DNA of 64,000 nt from Pantoea sp. GD03673 (GCF_029844725.1 NZ_JAOCKJ010000010.1:60840-124839), one strand, 5' to 3'; shown: positions 17,569-28,694, counted from the first letter of the stretch. Program-made: numbers and translations. The notes: a model not told the origin generated them from the letters alone.

Positions 17569-17697
17569 CACGTTTCCTCATTATCACATCAGGTGCGGAG
17601 CTGAGGGATTCAGTGCCGCGTCACTGGCCGGAGTATGCGAGGCGAGTGTCAATGAACGACCAGGGATTTATGAAGAAACAGTCAAGGTGATCCGAAA

Positions 17698-18393
17698 ATG
17701 CAGTCAAAACGTGTACTGATTATTGAAGATGACGCGGATGCGGCGGGTGTACTCGAGGCCTACCTGAAACGTGAAAACTATGAGGTCATGATTGCCGGTG
17801 ACGGACCCGGTGGACTGGACACCGCAGGACGCTGGCTGCCCGACCTGATTCTGCTGGATATCATGCTGCCCGGCATGAACGGCACCGAAGTGCTGGCCGC
17901 GCTGCGACGTCGTGACGATACCCCGGTAATCATGGTGACGGCGATGGGCGATGCGCCGGACCGCATCGGCGCACTGCGCTATGGCGCAGATGACTATGTG
18001 GTCAAACCCTACCATCCGGGCGAAGTGGTCGCGCGCGTTCAGGCCGTACTGCGCCGCAGCCAGAGTCACGCTCCCGCGTCAGAAACGCTGCGCTGGGCGG
18101 GGTTGGTGGTTGACCCTGTCGCGCTCACTGCCGTCGTCGATAGCACCAGTGATGCGCCGCGCCGCCTGGATCTGACACCCACTGAGTTTTCCCTGCTGGT
18201 CACTCTGATGCGCGCACCGACGCGTCCGTTTACCCGCCTGTTTCTGCTGGAGCACTGTCTGCCGGAAAGCGATGCGCTGGAGCGGGTGGTGGATACCCAC
18301 GTCTATAACCTGCGCCGCAAACTGGAAGCCGCAGGCATCTCTGACGTCTTACCGGCGGTACGCAGCGTCGGTTACCGGTTCAGACAGCCATGA
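17698..18393 (+). CDS. OmpR/PhoB-family response regulator
   Basis: 231 residues. Receiver: acidic pair EDD (10-12), phospho-acceptor D54 in LILLDIMLPGMNG, T in VTAMGD, K in VVKPYHPGE. Winged-helix effector: RRLDLTPTEFSLLVTLMRAPTRPFTRLFLLEHCL and VVDTHVYNLRRKLEAAG ending in the wing VRSVGYRFR. It overlaps the kinase gene by 4 nt (ATGA), and the kinase is followed by RND pump genes, so it most likely controls efflux expression. The signal is unknown. Confidence 0.93.
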   Translation: MQSKRVLIIEDDADAAGVLEAYLKRENYEVMIAGDGPGGLDTAGRWLPDLILLDIMLPGMNGTEVLAALRRRDDTPVIMVTAMGDAPDRIGALRYGADDYVVKPYHPGEVVARVQAVLRRSQSHAPASETLRWAGLVVDPVALTAVVDSTSDAPRRLDLTPTEFSLLVTLMRAPTRPFTRLFLLEHCLPESDALERVVDTHVYNLRRKLEAAGISDVLPAVRSVGYRFRQP

Positions 18394-19559
18394 AGAACGA
18401 TACGCATACCTCACTCTGGCGCTGGATCTGCATCCGGGTACTGTTTCTGGCCATTGGCAGCGTAATCGTGATCGCCGTCTGTATGTGGCTGCGCTTCGCG
18501 GTGCAGGCGTTCTGGGTCTACCACCGGATGCCGCCCGCGCTGCTCAATGAGTTTGTGCAACTGCGCCATCATCCCGCCAGCGATCCGACACGCTTTCATC
18601 AGATTGTCGATCAGTGGTGGGGGATCACCTTTTCCGATCCGTCACTGGCGTCATCTGACTGGCTGACCGTGCTGGTCCTGGTGGTGGTCACCATCCCGTT
18701 TATGGTGATGATGGCGCTGCGTTTCGCCCGGCCGCTGTCGGTGCAGTTCAGCCAGCTGGCTACGGCGGCGCGTGCAGTGTCAAAAGGGGAATTTGGCCGG
18801 ACGGCGGCGGTGGTGAAAGACGCCCCGCAGGAGCTGGTGCGCTTTACCGACGATTTTAACCAGATGACGCAGCAGCTGGCGCGCTACGAGCGCGAGCTGC
18901 GCACCTCGCATGTGGCGATGGCACACGAACTCCGCTCGCCACTGACGGCGGCGATGGGCCGCCTGCAGGGTATTCTGGATGGTGTCTTTCCTGCCGAACC
19001 GCAGCAGCTGGCGATGATCATGAAGCAACTGACTCAGCTCAGCCGCCTCACGGATGAACTGCATCTGCTGTCGCTGGCAGATGCCGGGCAGCTTACCCTG
19101 AACCGCGAGCGGTTTAATCTTTGTGAGTTACTGCGCGAGCGTTCAGGCTGGATACTGCCGCAGGCAGAAAAAGCGGGTGTTGCCATCAGCGTGCTATCAC
19201 CCGGCGATATTCAGCTGCATGCCGACGCGTTCCGCCTGGGTCAGGTTGTGACCATCATCTGTGAAAATGCGCTGCGCTACGCCGCCGACGGAGGCGCGTT
19301 GTTAATCACGGCCAGCCAGAACGAACAGGCGACCACGCTGACCTTCCGCGATGACGGTCAGGGCGTAGAGCCAGACTTCCTGCCGCAGCTGTTTGACCGC
19401 TTTACCCGCGCTGACTCCTCACGCGCCCGTCATTCCGGCGGCAGTGGTCTGGGGCTCTCTATTGCCAAAGCCATCGTCGAGGCGCACGGCGGGTCGATTC
19501 ACGCCGCGCTGCCTGCCGATGGCGGTCTGCTGATCGGGATAACGCTACCGGCGAGATAA
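18390..19559 (+). CDS. Membrane sensor histidine kinase
   Basis: 389 residues. Two transmembrane helices (VLFLAIGSVIVIAVCMWL near 17-34 and WLTVLVLVVVTIPFMVMMAL near 91-110) flank a small periplasmic loop of about 55 residues. Then HAMP (RPLSVQFSQLATAARAVSKGEFG), HisKA with H179 in VAMAHELRSPLTAAMG, and HATPase with N box CENALRYAADGG, G1 FRDDGQGVEPDF and G2 GGSGLGLSIAKAIVEAHGG. Translationally coupled to the response regulator. The short sensor loop suggests detection of membrane-proximal or small hydrophobic signals, which is inference. Confidence 0.93.
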   Translation: MKNDTHTSLWRWICIRVLFLAIGSVIVIAVCMWLRFAVQAFWVYHRMPPALLNEFVQLRHHPASDPTRFHQIVDQWWGITFSDPSLASSDWLTVLVLVVVTIPFMVMMALRFARPLSVQFSQLATAARAVSKGEFGRTAAVVKDAPQELVRFTDDFNQMTQQLARYERELRTSHVAMAHELRSPLTAAMGRLQGILDGVFPAEPQQLAMIMKQLTQLSRLTDELHLLSLADAGQLTLNRERFNLCELLRERSGWILPQAEKAGVAISVLSPGDIQLHADAFRLGQVVTIICENALRYAADGGALLITASQNEQATTLTFRDDGQGVEPDFLPQLFDRFTRADSSRARHSGGSGLGLSIAKAIVEAHGGSIHAALPADGGLLIGITLPAR

Positions 19560-19652
19560 ATTGTTCTGACTTGACCATTTCTTGATGGTTCATGGAACGT
19601 TTCTGGACACAGGCCGGGTTCAATGAGGACAACTCATTACAGGAACCCGGTT

Positions 19653-20786
19653 ATGACAGACTTCATATCGGATGCTGCCCGCCAGGTGTGGCGTCATCTC
19701 TTCAGTGTTCACCTCTTCGTGCCGCTCGTGTTCGTGCTGCCCGGCGTATTCATCATGACCGGCTGCCGGGACGACAATGCTGCCCCGCCTGCTGCCCCGC
19801 CCCGCCCGGTGAAAACCGTCATTGCGCCACCGCCCGGCAATGCCGCGTCACGCGTGCTGACCGGTGAAATCCGCGCCCATGAAGAGGTTGCGCTGGCTTT
19901 CAGGCTGGATGGCCGGGTGGTGAGCCGAGCCGTTGAACTGGGCGATCGCGTCAGCGCCGGGCAACCGCTGGCCGCGCTGGAAAATGACCCGTCACGCAAT
20001 CAGCTGAGCAGTGCGCGGGCCGATCTCGACAGCGCCCGCGCCGCAGAACGCGTCGCCGCGCTTAACCTGCGCCGGATGCAGCTGCTGATGCCCGGCGGTG
20101 CCATCGCCCGCAGCCAGCTGGACAGTGCCCAGGCAGACTGGCAGAGCGCACAATCCCGCCGCGTCAGCAGCGAAGCGGCCCTGAAAAATGCGCAGGATAA
20201 TCTCAGCTGGACGCAGCTCACGGCGCCCACAGCAGGCCGGATCACCGCTGTCCCGGTTCAGCCCGGCCAGGTGGTCAGCGCCGGACAGACGGTGATGACG
20301 CTGGCCGCCGGTGATGCCCGTGATGCCGTGTTTGACCTGACAACGCCTGCACTGCTGCACGCTGACGACCGGACGCCGCTGACGGTGACGCTGCTCGCCG
20401 ATCCCGGCGTACAGGCCACTGGCACGCTGCGTGACATCAGCCCGCAGGCCGATTCACAGACCCGTACCTGGCGGCTGCGCCTCTCAATGAACCTGCCGCC
20501 CGAGGCGATGGCTTTGGGTGCTACGGTCACCGTCACGCTTCCCGATGCGCAACCGCCGGTCATCGCCCTGCCCGCCAGCGCGCTGACCCGCTTTGCAGAC
20601 AAACCCGCCCTGCTGGTGGTGGATACGGCATCACGTTTACAGCTTCGTCCGGTGGTGCTGGCCCGCTTCAGCGCACAGCAGATCTTTGTCTCTGCCGGGA
20701 TCCAGCCAGGCGAGCGCGTCGTCACCGCCGGTGTCGGCACCCTGCAGCCAGGTGAAAAAGTGGCGCTGGCGCAGGAGGGTTCATGA
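19653..20786 (+). CDS. RND efflux periplasmic adaptor subunit
   Basis: 377 residues from the ATG at 19653 (AGGAA 8 nt upstream); an ATG at 19623 is less likely. The N-terminal hydrophobic segment VPLVFVLPGVFIMTGC may end in a lipobox, making it a lipoprotein. Then the lipoyl half LTGEIRAHEEVALAFRLDGRVVSRAVELGDRVSAGQPLAALE, a coiled coil (about 100-170), the returning half LSWTQLTAPTAGRITAVPVQPGQVV and a beta-barrel/membrane-proximal part. It couples the RND pump to an outer-membrane channel. Its stop overlaps the pump start by 4 nt. Confidence 0.9.
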   Translation: MTDFISDAARQVWRHLFSVHLFVPLVFVLPGVFIMTGCRDDNAAPPAAPPRPVKTVIAPPPGNAASRVLTGEIRAHEEVALAFRLDGRVVSRAVELGDRVSAGQPLAALENDPSRNQLSSARADLDSARAAERVAALNLRRMQLLMPGGAIARSQLDSAQADWQSAQSRRVSSEAALKNAQDNLSWTQLTAPTAGRITAVPVQPGQVVSAGQTVMTLAAGDARDAVFDLTTPALLHADDRTPLTVTLLADPGVQATGTLRDISPQADSQTRTWRLRLSMNLPPEAMALGATVTVTLPDAQPPVIALPASALTRFADKPALLVVDTASRLQLRPVVLARFSAQQIFVSAGIQPGERVVTAGVGTLQPGEKVALAQEGS

Positions 20787-23700
20787 AAAAATCGGCTGGC
20801 TTTAACCTCTCCGGCTGGGCGCTGGCGCATCAGCAGCTGGTGATCTTTTTCATGCTGCTGGTTATGGCGGCGGGTGTGCTGAGTTATGAACATCTGTCAC
20901 GCAATGAAGACCCGGCTTTCACCATCAAAACCGCCGTGATCTCTGCTCAGTGGCCCGGCGCTGACGTCAAGACCACCGTGCAACTGCTGACAGATGTGCT
21001 GGAACAAAAGGTGCAGGAGATCCCGTCGCTGGATGCGGTTGAGAGTGAAACCCGTGCCGGACAGACGGTCATCTATGTCAATCTGCGCGATGATACCCCG
21101 CCGTCTCAGGTGGCCGGTATCTGGTATCAGCTGCGTAAAAAGATGCATGACGTTACCCCTTCGCTGCCGCAGGGCGTGCAGGGCCCGGCGGTCAACGACG
21201 AGTTTGATGACACCTACGGCACGATTTATGGCTTTACGGCGGATGGCTTTACAGCCAGGGAACTGCGCGACCGGGTCGATAATCTGCGTCGCAGCCTGGC
21301 CAGTCTGCCTGACATCGGCAAAACCAGCCTGCTGGGTGTCCAGGAGCAGCAGGTGGTTATCGCCTTTTCTCCGCGCAAGCTGAACGGCATGGGGCTCGAT
21401 TTACAGCAGGTCAGCGACGCCATCAAAGCCCAGAACGACGTGGTTCCCGCTGGCAGTCTGCGTACCGACCGCGAAAATATCGCGCTGCGGGTCAGCGGGA
21501 CCCTGACCTCTGTCGAAAGCCTGCAGGCGATTACCCTGCATATCGGCGAGCGTTTCATCCCATTGACCGATCTGGCGACCATCAGCCTGCAGCCTGCTGA
21601 ACCGCCTGCACCCACGTTTCGGGTTAACGGTGTTCCGGCTATCGGGCTGGCAGTTTCAATGGCCGCCAGCGGCAACATGCTCGATTTCGGTAAACAGCTT
21701 AATCAGCGCATGCAGCGTCTGGCCGCTCAGTTACCGCAGGGTATCACCATGACCCGCGTGGCCGACCAGTCTTCTGTGGTGAAACAGGCGGTCAGCGGCT
21801 TTGTCCGGATACTGGGCGAAGCGGTGGTCATCGTGTTAGCCGTTTCCTTTGTTTCACTGGGACTGCGTGCCGGTCTGGTTGTAGCGGCGGCCATCCCGCT
21901 GGTGCTGGCCATGACCTTTACCGGCATGTTACTGGCAGGCATCGGCCTGCAGCGCATCTCGCTGGGCGCACTGATCATTGCACTGGGGCTGCTGGTGGAT
22001 GACGCCATGATCACCGTCGAGGCGATGGTGGCACGGCTGGAAGCAGGCGACAGCAAATGGCAGGCCGCAACCTACGCATTCAAAACCACCGCCTTTCCGA
22101 TGCTGACCGGTACGCTGGTGATGATCGCCGGTTTTATTCCGGTCGGGTTTGCCGCGTCCAGTGCCGGGGAATATTGCTACTCACTGTTTGTGGTGATTAC
22201 GCTGGCGCTGCTCTGCTCATGGGGGGTCGCGGTCATCTTCTCGCCACTCACGGGCTGCTGGCTGCTTTCATCGACACGCATCAAAGCCCACCAGCCACCC
22301 GGTCTGCTGGCGCGCGGCTACCACTGGCTGCTGGAGGTGATTCTGCGCCACCGGCTGATGACAACTGGCGCGGCACTGGTGGTACTGCTGACAAGCCTTT
22401 ATGCCACCACCTTTATGCAGGGTGAATTTTTCCCGGCGTCAGACCGCCCCGAACTGCTGGTCAGCCTGACGCTGCCCGCCAGCGCGGCCCAGGCGGAAAC
22501 CACACGTCGCACCGCACAACTGGAACAGATGCTGCGCAACGATCGGGATGTGGCGAACCTCACCAGCTACGTGGGCTCAGGCGCAATACGCTTCTATCTG
22601 CCGATGGATGTGCTGCTCGATAATGAAAACATCGCACAGCTGGTGGTGGTGGCGAAAAGCCTGGCGGTACGCGATCGGCTGCGCAGCAGACTGGAGAAGA
22701 AACTGGCAGAGGATTTCAGTGATATCACCACGCGGGTCTCGCCGCTGGAGCTGGGGCCACCGGTCGGCTGGCCGCTGAAATATCGCATCACCGGACCGGA
22801 CAATGCCCGCGTGCGACAGGCGGCCAGTGAGCTGGCAGCGCTGATCGCCCGCTCTCCGCTGACCCGTGAGGTCAATCTCACCGCCGGGGAGCCGGAACGG
22901 GTCATGACGCTGGCGGTGAACCAGACCGCTGCCCGCGCCGCCGGGCTCTCCTCCGACACCCTGGCGACCACGCTGAACACGCTGATGTCCGGCAGCGTAG
23001 TAACCACCCTGCGCGATCGCAACCGGTTGATCGATGTGGTGCTGCGCAGCAATGATCCCGAGCGGCAGGACACTGACACGCTGGAAGGATTGATGATCAC
23101 AAATGCCAGCGGACAGAAAATTCCGCTGCGTCAGGTGGCGACCCTGAACTGGGGCGTGGATGACCCGGTGATCTGGCGACGTCAGCGGCTCGCTTACATT
23201 ACCGTGCAGACCGATATTGCGCCGGGGCAGCGGGCTGAGCAGGTCTCGCAGCGGCTCGCGCCGGAGGTCGCCGCCCTGCGCGCCTCACTGCCTGCCGGGT
23301 ACGGTATTGAAGAAGGTGGCGTGGCGGCAGAATCTGACAAAGGCAACGGCTCGGTGTTTGCCCTGCTGCCGGTTACGCTCTGCGTCATGCTGGTTCTGCT
23401 GATGATTCAGCTGCAACGCTTCTCCGGCATGCTGCTGGCGCTGAGCATGGCCCCGTTTGGCCTGCCCGGCATTGTGTCTGCGATGCTTCCGGCGGGCACA
23501 CCGCTGGGATTTGTCGCGCTGCTGGGGATTATTGCGCTGGCGGGGATTATCATCCGCAACGCCGTCATTATGATCAGTGAGGTGGATGCCAATAGCCGCG
23601 CCGGACTGTCCGCGAATGATGCCATCCGTCAGGCCGCTCATCACCGGGCGCGTCCTATCCTGCTGACCGCCTGTGCGGCGATCCTCGGTATGATCCCCAT

Positions 23701-23827
23701 CGCCCATCAGGTTTTCTGGGGGCCGATGGCGCTGGCGATTATTGGCGGTCTGGTCAGCGGTACGCTGGTGACGCTTACGGTGCTGCCCGCCGCGTTAAGC
23801 CTGCTGATGCAGCCACGTTCTCGTTAA
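20783..23827 (+). CDS. RND efflux transporter permease subunit (AcrB/TriC-like)
   Basis: 1014 residues, typical of HAE1-type pumps. The N-terminal LAHQQLVIFFMLLVMAAGVLSY is TM1. Two large periplasmic loops follow TM1 and TM7. The proton-relay Asp pair is visible in TM4 (GLLVDDAMITVEAMVARLEAG). In TM10 the segment GIIIRNAVIMISEVDAN seems to place Arg where AcrB has its essential Lys, as read by eye. It works with the adaptor upstream; no outer-membrane channel gene is in this cluster, so it probably uses a shared TolC. Substrates cannot be told from sequence; the two-component system just upstream is the likely regulator. Confidence 0.92.
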   Translation: MKKSAGFNLSGWALAHQQLVIFFMLLVMAAGVLSYEHLSRNEDPAFTIKTAVISAQWPGADVKTTVQLLTDVLEQKVQEIPSLDAVESETRAGQTVIYVNLRDDTPPSQVAGIWYQLRKKMHDVTPSLPQGVQGPAVNDEFDDTYGTIYGFTADGFTARELRDRVDNLRRSLASLPDIGKTSLLGVQEQQVVIAFSPRKLNGMGLDLQQVSDAIKAQNDVVPAGSLRTDRENIALRVSGTLTSVESLQAITLHIGERFIPLTDLATISLQPAEPPAPTFRVNGVPAIGLAVSMAASGNMLDFGKQLNQRMQRLAAQLPQGITMTRVADQSSVVKQAVSGFVRILGEAVVIVLAVSFVSLGLRAGLVVAAAIPLVLAMTFTGMLLAGIGLQRISLGALIIALGLLVDDAMITVEAMVARLEAGDSKWQAATYAFKTTAFPMLTGTLVMIAGFIPVGFAASSAGEYCYSLFVVITLALLCSWGVAVIFSPLTGCWLLSSTRIKAHQPPGLLARGYHWLLEVILRHRLMTTGAALVVLLTSLYATTFMQGEFFPASDRPELLVSLTLPASAAQAETTRRTAQLEQMLRNDRDVANLTSYVGSGAIRFYLPMDVLLDNENIAQLVVVAKSLAVRDRLRSRLEKKLAEDFSDITTRVSPLELGPPVGWPLKYRITGPDNARVRQAASELAALIARSPLTREVNLTAGEPERVMTLAVNQTAARAAGLSSDTLATTLNTLMSGSVVTTLRDRNRLIDVVLRSNDPERQDTDTLEGLMITNASGQKIPLRQVATLNWGVDDPVIWRRQRLAYITVQTDIAPGQRAEQVSQRLAPEVAALRASLPAGYGIEEGGVAAESDKGNGSVFALLPVTLCVMLVLLMIQLQRFSGMLLALSMAPFGLPGIVSAMLPAGTPLGFVALLGIIALAGIIIRNAVIMISEVDANSRAGLSANDAIRQAAHHRARPILLTACAAILGMIPIAHQVFWGPMALAIIGGLVSGTLVTLTVLPAALSLLMQPRSR

Positions 23828-23890
23828 AACAGGTCCGTTAAAATCATGCCCGGCGATCCCGGCAGAAAGCCGCGGGGTCGCCGGACGTAT

Positions 23891-24136
23891 TCAGTTCATC
23901 ACCTCGACCAGAATCAGCGGGCACTTTCTGACTTTGCAGGCCTGACTGTAGGCCAGCGAGCAGACCGAACAGAGGTCGCGCACGTCAGACTGGTACTCAT
24001 ACTCCATGAAATAGCGGAACTGGCCGCCCGCCGAGTCTGTTCTCCAGAATCGCTGCGGCTCCAGAATTTCATCCAGTTGCCTGAATGTCAGGGCTGACGG
24101 GTTGTGATACCCGACTCTTACGCGGTATGTAGTCAT
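23891..24136 (-). CDS. Small hypothetical protein downstream of the LysR regulator
   Basis: About 81 residues from the ATG at 24136 (MTTYRVRVGYHNPSALTFRQ); the frame stays open to a TTG at 24211 that overlaps the LysR stop in TTGA, giving 106 residues. Four Cys cluster near the end (LCSVCSLAYSQACKVRKC), possibly a metal-binding pattern. No clear ribosome binding site for the ATG; the TTG version would be translationally coupled to the regulator. I do not recognise a family. It ends 63 nt from the convergent RND gene. Confidence 0.45.
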   Translation of the reverse strand: MTTYRVRVGYHNPSALTFRQLDEILEPQRFWRTDSAGGQFRYFMEYEYQSDVRDLCSVCSLAYSQACKVRKCPLILVEVMN

Positions 24137-24207
24137 GAACCGATTATTGGCATCACGGCCCCAGGCCGCCAGCTGGTTATTGTTTTCAGTACAATAGCTG
24201 GCGCTTA

Positions 24208-25113
24208 TCAACCCGCTTCGCCTGGTGTGGCCGGTGATTCCGCCAGCATCGCCAGCAGATGCAGCACCGCTTTGGACGGATGATGCCGACGCCAGGCAAA
24301 GGCTATATCGGTAAACAGCGTGTTGTTTTCGATATCACAGAAGCTCACTTCGGGGTTATCGACGCAGCGCATCGACGCCGGTACCAGCGCAATGCCACAG
24401 CCTGCCGCCACCATGCCCAGTGACGTCGTGATCTGCGGTGCCTGCTGGAAAGTGTGCCGTGAAAAGCCAGCCCGCAGGCAGGCTGTGACAATCAGCTCAT
24501 ACAAGCTTGGCGAGACATCTCGCGGGAAGATCACCAGGGTTTCACCCGCCAGTGCGGAGAGCGCCACGGTGGGTGTCCCGCTGAGGGGATGCGTGCGCGG
24601 CAGCGCAATTAGCATCTTTTCGGTGGAGATCACGCGCAGGTTAAACGCCTTGCTGCTTTCACACGGCAGCCGGATAAAGGCGGCATCCAGTAATCCCTCC
24701 TGCAGATCCTGCATCAGCAGCGCCATATTCTCTTCGCGGGTCAGCAGCTCCATCGCGGGATAACGTTCCGTGAACTGGCGGATCAGGGTGAAGATGCGCG
24801 GCGTAAACGCCACTGAGCTGGCAAACCCCAGCGACAGCTGACCACTGATGCCACGCGCAATACCGCGCGCATTTTCCAGCGCCTGATCGGCCAGTTGCAC
24901 AATCTGCTGTGCATCCGCCAGAAACGCCTCACCCGCCTCGGTGAGTTCAACCCCGCGCGTCAGCCGCTTCAGCAACGGGGTGCCAATCTCCTGTTCCAGT
25001 CGCAGGATCTGCTGACTCAGCGGCGGCTGCGAAATCCCCAGCATTTCAGCGGCACGGGTGAAGTGAAGCGTCTCGGCTACGGCAACGAAATAACGCAGGT
25101 GGCGCAGTTCCAT
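24208..25113 (-). CDS. budR: LysR-family regulator of the acetoin/butanediol operon (BudR/AlsR-like)
   Basis: 301 residues: N-terminal winged HTH (MELRHLRYFVAVAETLHFTRAAEMLGISQPPLSQQILRLEQEIG) and a LysR substrate-binding domain (SLGFASSVAFTPRIFTLIRQF). It is divergently transcribed from budABC with a 104-bp gap, the same arrangement as budR/alsR in Klebsiella, where acetate and low oxygen activate the operon. An inverted repeat GTTAA-N6-TTAAC (25181-25196) in the gap may be its site. Assignment to BudR rests on context and the BenM/AlsR-like HTH. Confidence 0.88.
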   Translation of the reverse strand: MELRHLRYFVAVAETLHFTRAAEMLGISQPPLSQQILRLEQEIGTPLLKRLTRGVELTEAGEAFLADAQQIVQLADQALENARGIARGISGQLSLGFASSVAFTPRIFTLIRQFTERYPAMELLTREENMALLMQDLQEGLLDAAFIRLPCESSKAFNLRVISTEKMLIALPRTHPLSGTPTVALSALAGETLVIFPRDVSPSLYELIVTACLRAGFSRHTFQQAPQITTSLGMVAAGCGIALVPASMRCVDNPEVSFCDIENNTLFTDIAFAWRRHHPSKAVLHLLAMLAESPATPGEAG

Positions 25114-25180
25114 ATCAAAAACGTCTCAAAGTTAACAGGTTTCGCTATTGGACCCACCGACTGAATCGGTTCACCATTAG

Positions 25181-25196
25181 GTTAACACGGCTTAAC
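25181..25196. promoter_or_regulatory. LysR-type operator candidate between budR and budA
   Basis: GTTAA-CACGGC-TTAAC, a symmetric site just upstream of budA, fits the T-N11-A class of LysR boxes in spirit (interrupted dyad of about 15 bp). A further TTAACGG half-site overlaps it on the right. Confidence 0.35.
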
Positions 25197-25217
25197 GGTT
25201 AATCGATGAGGCATCAA

Positions 25218-26000
25218 ATGAGCAATTGTGTAACTGATTGTTCCTGTGAGGATCAACTAAAACATACTGTCCTGACACTTTCCCAGGATGCACCAGAAAG
25301 CGTTATCTATCAGACCTCTTTGATGAGTGCGCTGCTGAGCGGCGTTTATGACGGTAACGTCCGGATTGCCGACCTTCTGCGCAAAGGCGACTTCGGCCTG
25401 GGCACGTTCAACCGGCTGGATGGCGAAATGATAGCGTTCGACAGCAAGGTTTATCAGTTGCACTCAGATGGCAGCGCGCATCCGGCCGATCCGGCGCAAA
25501 AAACCCCGTTTGCGGTGATGACCTTTTTCAAACCGCAGCACCTGTTCGAGTTTGACCGGCCGATGTCCCGTGAGGCAATCCATCGGGTGATCGACAGTGA
25601 AATCACCTCCGATAACCAGTTCTGCGCGCTGCGCATCAGCGGCCGTTTCAGCCGCGTGGACACCCGCACCGTGCCATGTCAGTGCCGTCCCTATCGCTCC
25701 ATGCCGGAAGTGCTGGGCGATCAGCCCACCTTTTCCTTCAGCCAGCGTGCGGGTGAACTGATTGGCTTCCGCACGCCGCAATACATGCAGGGCATTAACG
25801 TTGCGGGCTATCACGAACATTTTATTACCGACGACCGCGAAGGTGGCGGCCACATTCTCGACTATGCGCTGGAACAGGGCACCCTGACCTTTGGTGCCAT
25901 CAGCAAGCTGGTCGTGGATTTACCGCAGGACAGTGACTTCTTAAATGCCGACCTGAACCCCGCCAATCTCGACGCCGCGATCCGTGCGGTAGAAAGCTAA
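25218..26000 (+). CDS. budA: Alpha-acetolactate decarboxylase BudA
   Basis: 260 residues (Klebsiella BudA is about 259). I chose the ATG at 25218 because GAGG lies 7 nt before it; an ATG 12 nt earlier overlaps that site. Family marks: [31 protein letters not shown], and the zinc-site stretch [33 protein letters not shown]. It converts 2-acetolactate to acetoin, the second step of the butanediol pathway in the cytoplasm. First gene of budABC, 14 nt before budB. Confidence 0.95.
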   Translation: MSNCVTDCSCEDQLKHTVLTLSQDAPESVIYQTSLMSALLSGVYDGNVRIADLLRKGDFGLGTFNRLDGEMIAFDSKVYQLHSDGSAHPADPAQKTPFAVMTFFKPQHLFEFDRPMSREAIHRVIDSEITSDNQFCALRISGRFSRVDTRTVPCQCRPYRSMPEVLGDQPTFSFSQRAGELIGFRTPQYMQGINVAGYHEHFITDDREGGGHILDYALEQGTLTFGAISKLVVDLPQDSDFLNADLNPANLDAAIRAVES

Positions 26001-26014
26001 TCAGAGGAATGACG

Positions 26015-27694
26015 ATGAAAACTCCAACCGATACCACACTCTGGACCTGCGGCGCTGACCTGGTGGTTGCCCAGCTTGAGGCGCAGGGCGTGCAGCACGT
26101 CTTTGGCATCCCCGGCGCAAAGATCGACAAGGTTTTTGACTCCCTGCTGGATTCCTCCATCCAGACTATCCCGGTTCGCCATGAAGCCAATGCCGCATTC
26201 ATGGCCGCCGCAGTGGGCCGCCTTACCGGCAATGCAGGTGTTGCGCTGGTCACTTCCGGGCCTGGCTGCTCCAATCTGATCACCGGCATGGCCACCGCCA
26301 CCAGCGAAGGCGATCCGGTCGTCGCCCTTGGCGGTCAGGTGAAACGCTCCGACAGCGCCAAGCAGGTTCATCAGAGCATGGACACGGTTTCAATGTTTCG
26401 TCCGATCACCAAATATGCGGTTGAGGTAACCGATCCCTCAGCGCTCTCTGAATGCCTGTCGAATGCCTTTCGTCACGCCGAGCATGGCCGGGGCGGCGGC
26501 GCTTTTATCAGCCTGCCGCAGGATATTGTCGACCAGCCGGTGACCGGCAAAGCGCTGAGCAGTAAAGGCCGTCCGGTGCTGGGTGCCGCGCCAGACGCGA
26601 TGATCGACGCCGTCAGCCAGGCGATTGCCGGGGCTAAAAATCCGGTCATTCTGCTGGGATTAATGGCGAGCCAGCCAGAGAACAGCGAAGCGATTCACGA
26701 TCTGCTCACCCGCAGCCACATCCCGGTCACCAGCACCTATCAGGCCGCAGGCGCCATCCGACAGGATCACTTCTCACGCTTCGCTGGCCGCGTCGGCCTG
26801 TTCAACAACCAGGCGGGTGACCGGCTGCTGCAACAGGCTGACCTGATCATCACCATCGGCTACAGCCCGGTAGAATATGAACCGGCGATGTGGAACAGCG
26901 GCAACGCCACCCTGATTCACATCGACGTCATACCCGCTGAGACCGACAACCGCTACCTGCCGGACGCCGAGCTGGTGGGCGATATCGCCGCCACGGTGCG
27001 TAAACTGGCGGCGCGCATTACCACACCCTTGCAGCTGACAGCGGAAGCAGCCAGCATTCTTGAGGATCGTCAGCAGCAGCGCAAACTGCTGGCGATGCAG
27101 GGTGCCAGCCTCAATCAGTTTGCCCTTCATCCGCTGCGTATCGTGCGTGCCATGCAGGACATCATTAACAGCGACGTCAGCCTCACCGTCGATATGGGCA
27201 GCTTCCACATCTGGATTGCCCGCTATCTCTACAGCTTCCGCGCCCGTCAGATCATGATCTCCAACGGTCAGCAGACCATGGGCGTGGCGCTGCCGTGGGC
27301 GATTGGGGCCTGGCTGGTCGATCCGCAGCGCAAAGTCGTCTCGGTGTCCGGCGACGGTGGCTTCCTGCAGTCCAGCATGGAACTGGAAACCGCCGTCCGG
27401 CTGAAAGCCAACATCCTGCACATCGTCTGGGTTGATAACGCCTACAACATGGTGGCCATGCAGGAAGAGAAAAAATATCACCGCGTCTCGGGCGTCAACT
27501 TTGGCCCGGTCGATTTCAAAGCCTACGCCGAAGCGTTTGGGGCAGCAGGCTTTGCGGTGACCAGCGCGGCAGAACTGGAGCCGACGCTGCGTAAAGCGAT
27601 GGATGTTCAGGGACCTGCGGTGGTGGCTGTGCCGGTGGATTACGCCGACAACCCGCTGCTGATGGGCCAGCTGCATCTGAGCCAGCTTCTTTAA
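26015..27694 (+). CDS. budB: Catabolic acetolactate synthase BudB
   Basis: 559 residues, the same length as Klebsiella BudB. Start at 26015, where AGAGGA is correctly spaced; the ATG at 26009 sits on the Shine-Dalgarno. ThDP enzyme: the catalytic Glu in [17 protein letters not shown], the PP domain [33 protein letters not shown]. It condenses two pyruvates to 2-acetolactate; unlike the anabolic enzymes it is FAD-independent and has no regulatory subunit gene next to it. Part of budABC. Confidence 0.96.
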   Translation: MKTPTDTTLWTCGADLVVAQLEAQGVQHVFGIPGAKIDKVFDSLLDSSIQTIPVRHEANAAFMAAAVGRLTGNAGVALVTSGPGCSNLITGMATATSEGDPVVALGGQVKRSDSAKQVHQSMDTVSMFRPITKYAVEVTDPSALSECLSNAFRHAEHGRGGGAFISLPQDIVDQPVTGKALSSKGRPVLGAAPDAMIDAVSQAIAGAKNPVILLGLMASQPENSEAIHDLLTRSHIPVTSTYQAAGAIRQDHFSRFAGRVGLFNNQAGDRLLQQADLIITIGYSPVEYEPAMWNSGNATLIHIDVIPAETDNRYLPDAELVGDIAATVRKLAARITTPLQLTAEAASILEDRQQQRKLLAMQGASLNQFALHPLRIVRAMQDIINSDVSLTVDMGSFHIWIARYLYSFRARQIMISNGQQTMGVALPWAIGAWLVDPQRKVVSVSGDGGFLQSSMELETAVRLKANILHIVWVDNAYNMVAMQEEKKYHRVSGVNFGPVDFKAYAEAFGAAGFAVTSAAELEPTLRKAMDVQGPAVVAVPVDYADNPLLMGQLHLSQLL

Positions 27695-28489
<795 letters not shown>

Positions 28490-28635
28490 TCGGCCCTCGC
28501 CTGCTGCCTCTCTGTGCAGCAGGCACTTTTCCTGCTTTGACCGAACCGTTAATTTATTTTATCTGAAAAGCGGTTACCCATCAGCCGGTTGCCCTCTTTC
28601 CCGCGTATTGCCGCTGTTTTTGTTGCCGCAGAGAT

Positions 28636-28662
28636 TAAAGCCGCTTATCAGCCTGCCGATAA
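28636..28662 (+). promoter_or_regulatory. Sigma-28 (FliA) promoter of the orphan flagellin gene
   Basis: TAAAGCCG, exactly 11 bp, GCCGATAA. This matches the enterobacterial FliA consensus (TAAAGTTT-N11-GCCGATAA) perfectly in the -10, in the spacer length and in the TAAAG core. Predicted transcript start about 28669, leaving a leader of about 25 nt before the ATG at 28695. Confidence 0.88.
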
Positions 28663-28694
28663 AACAGAGACTCCTCTCCCTGTTCGAAGCGACC

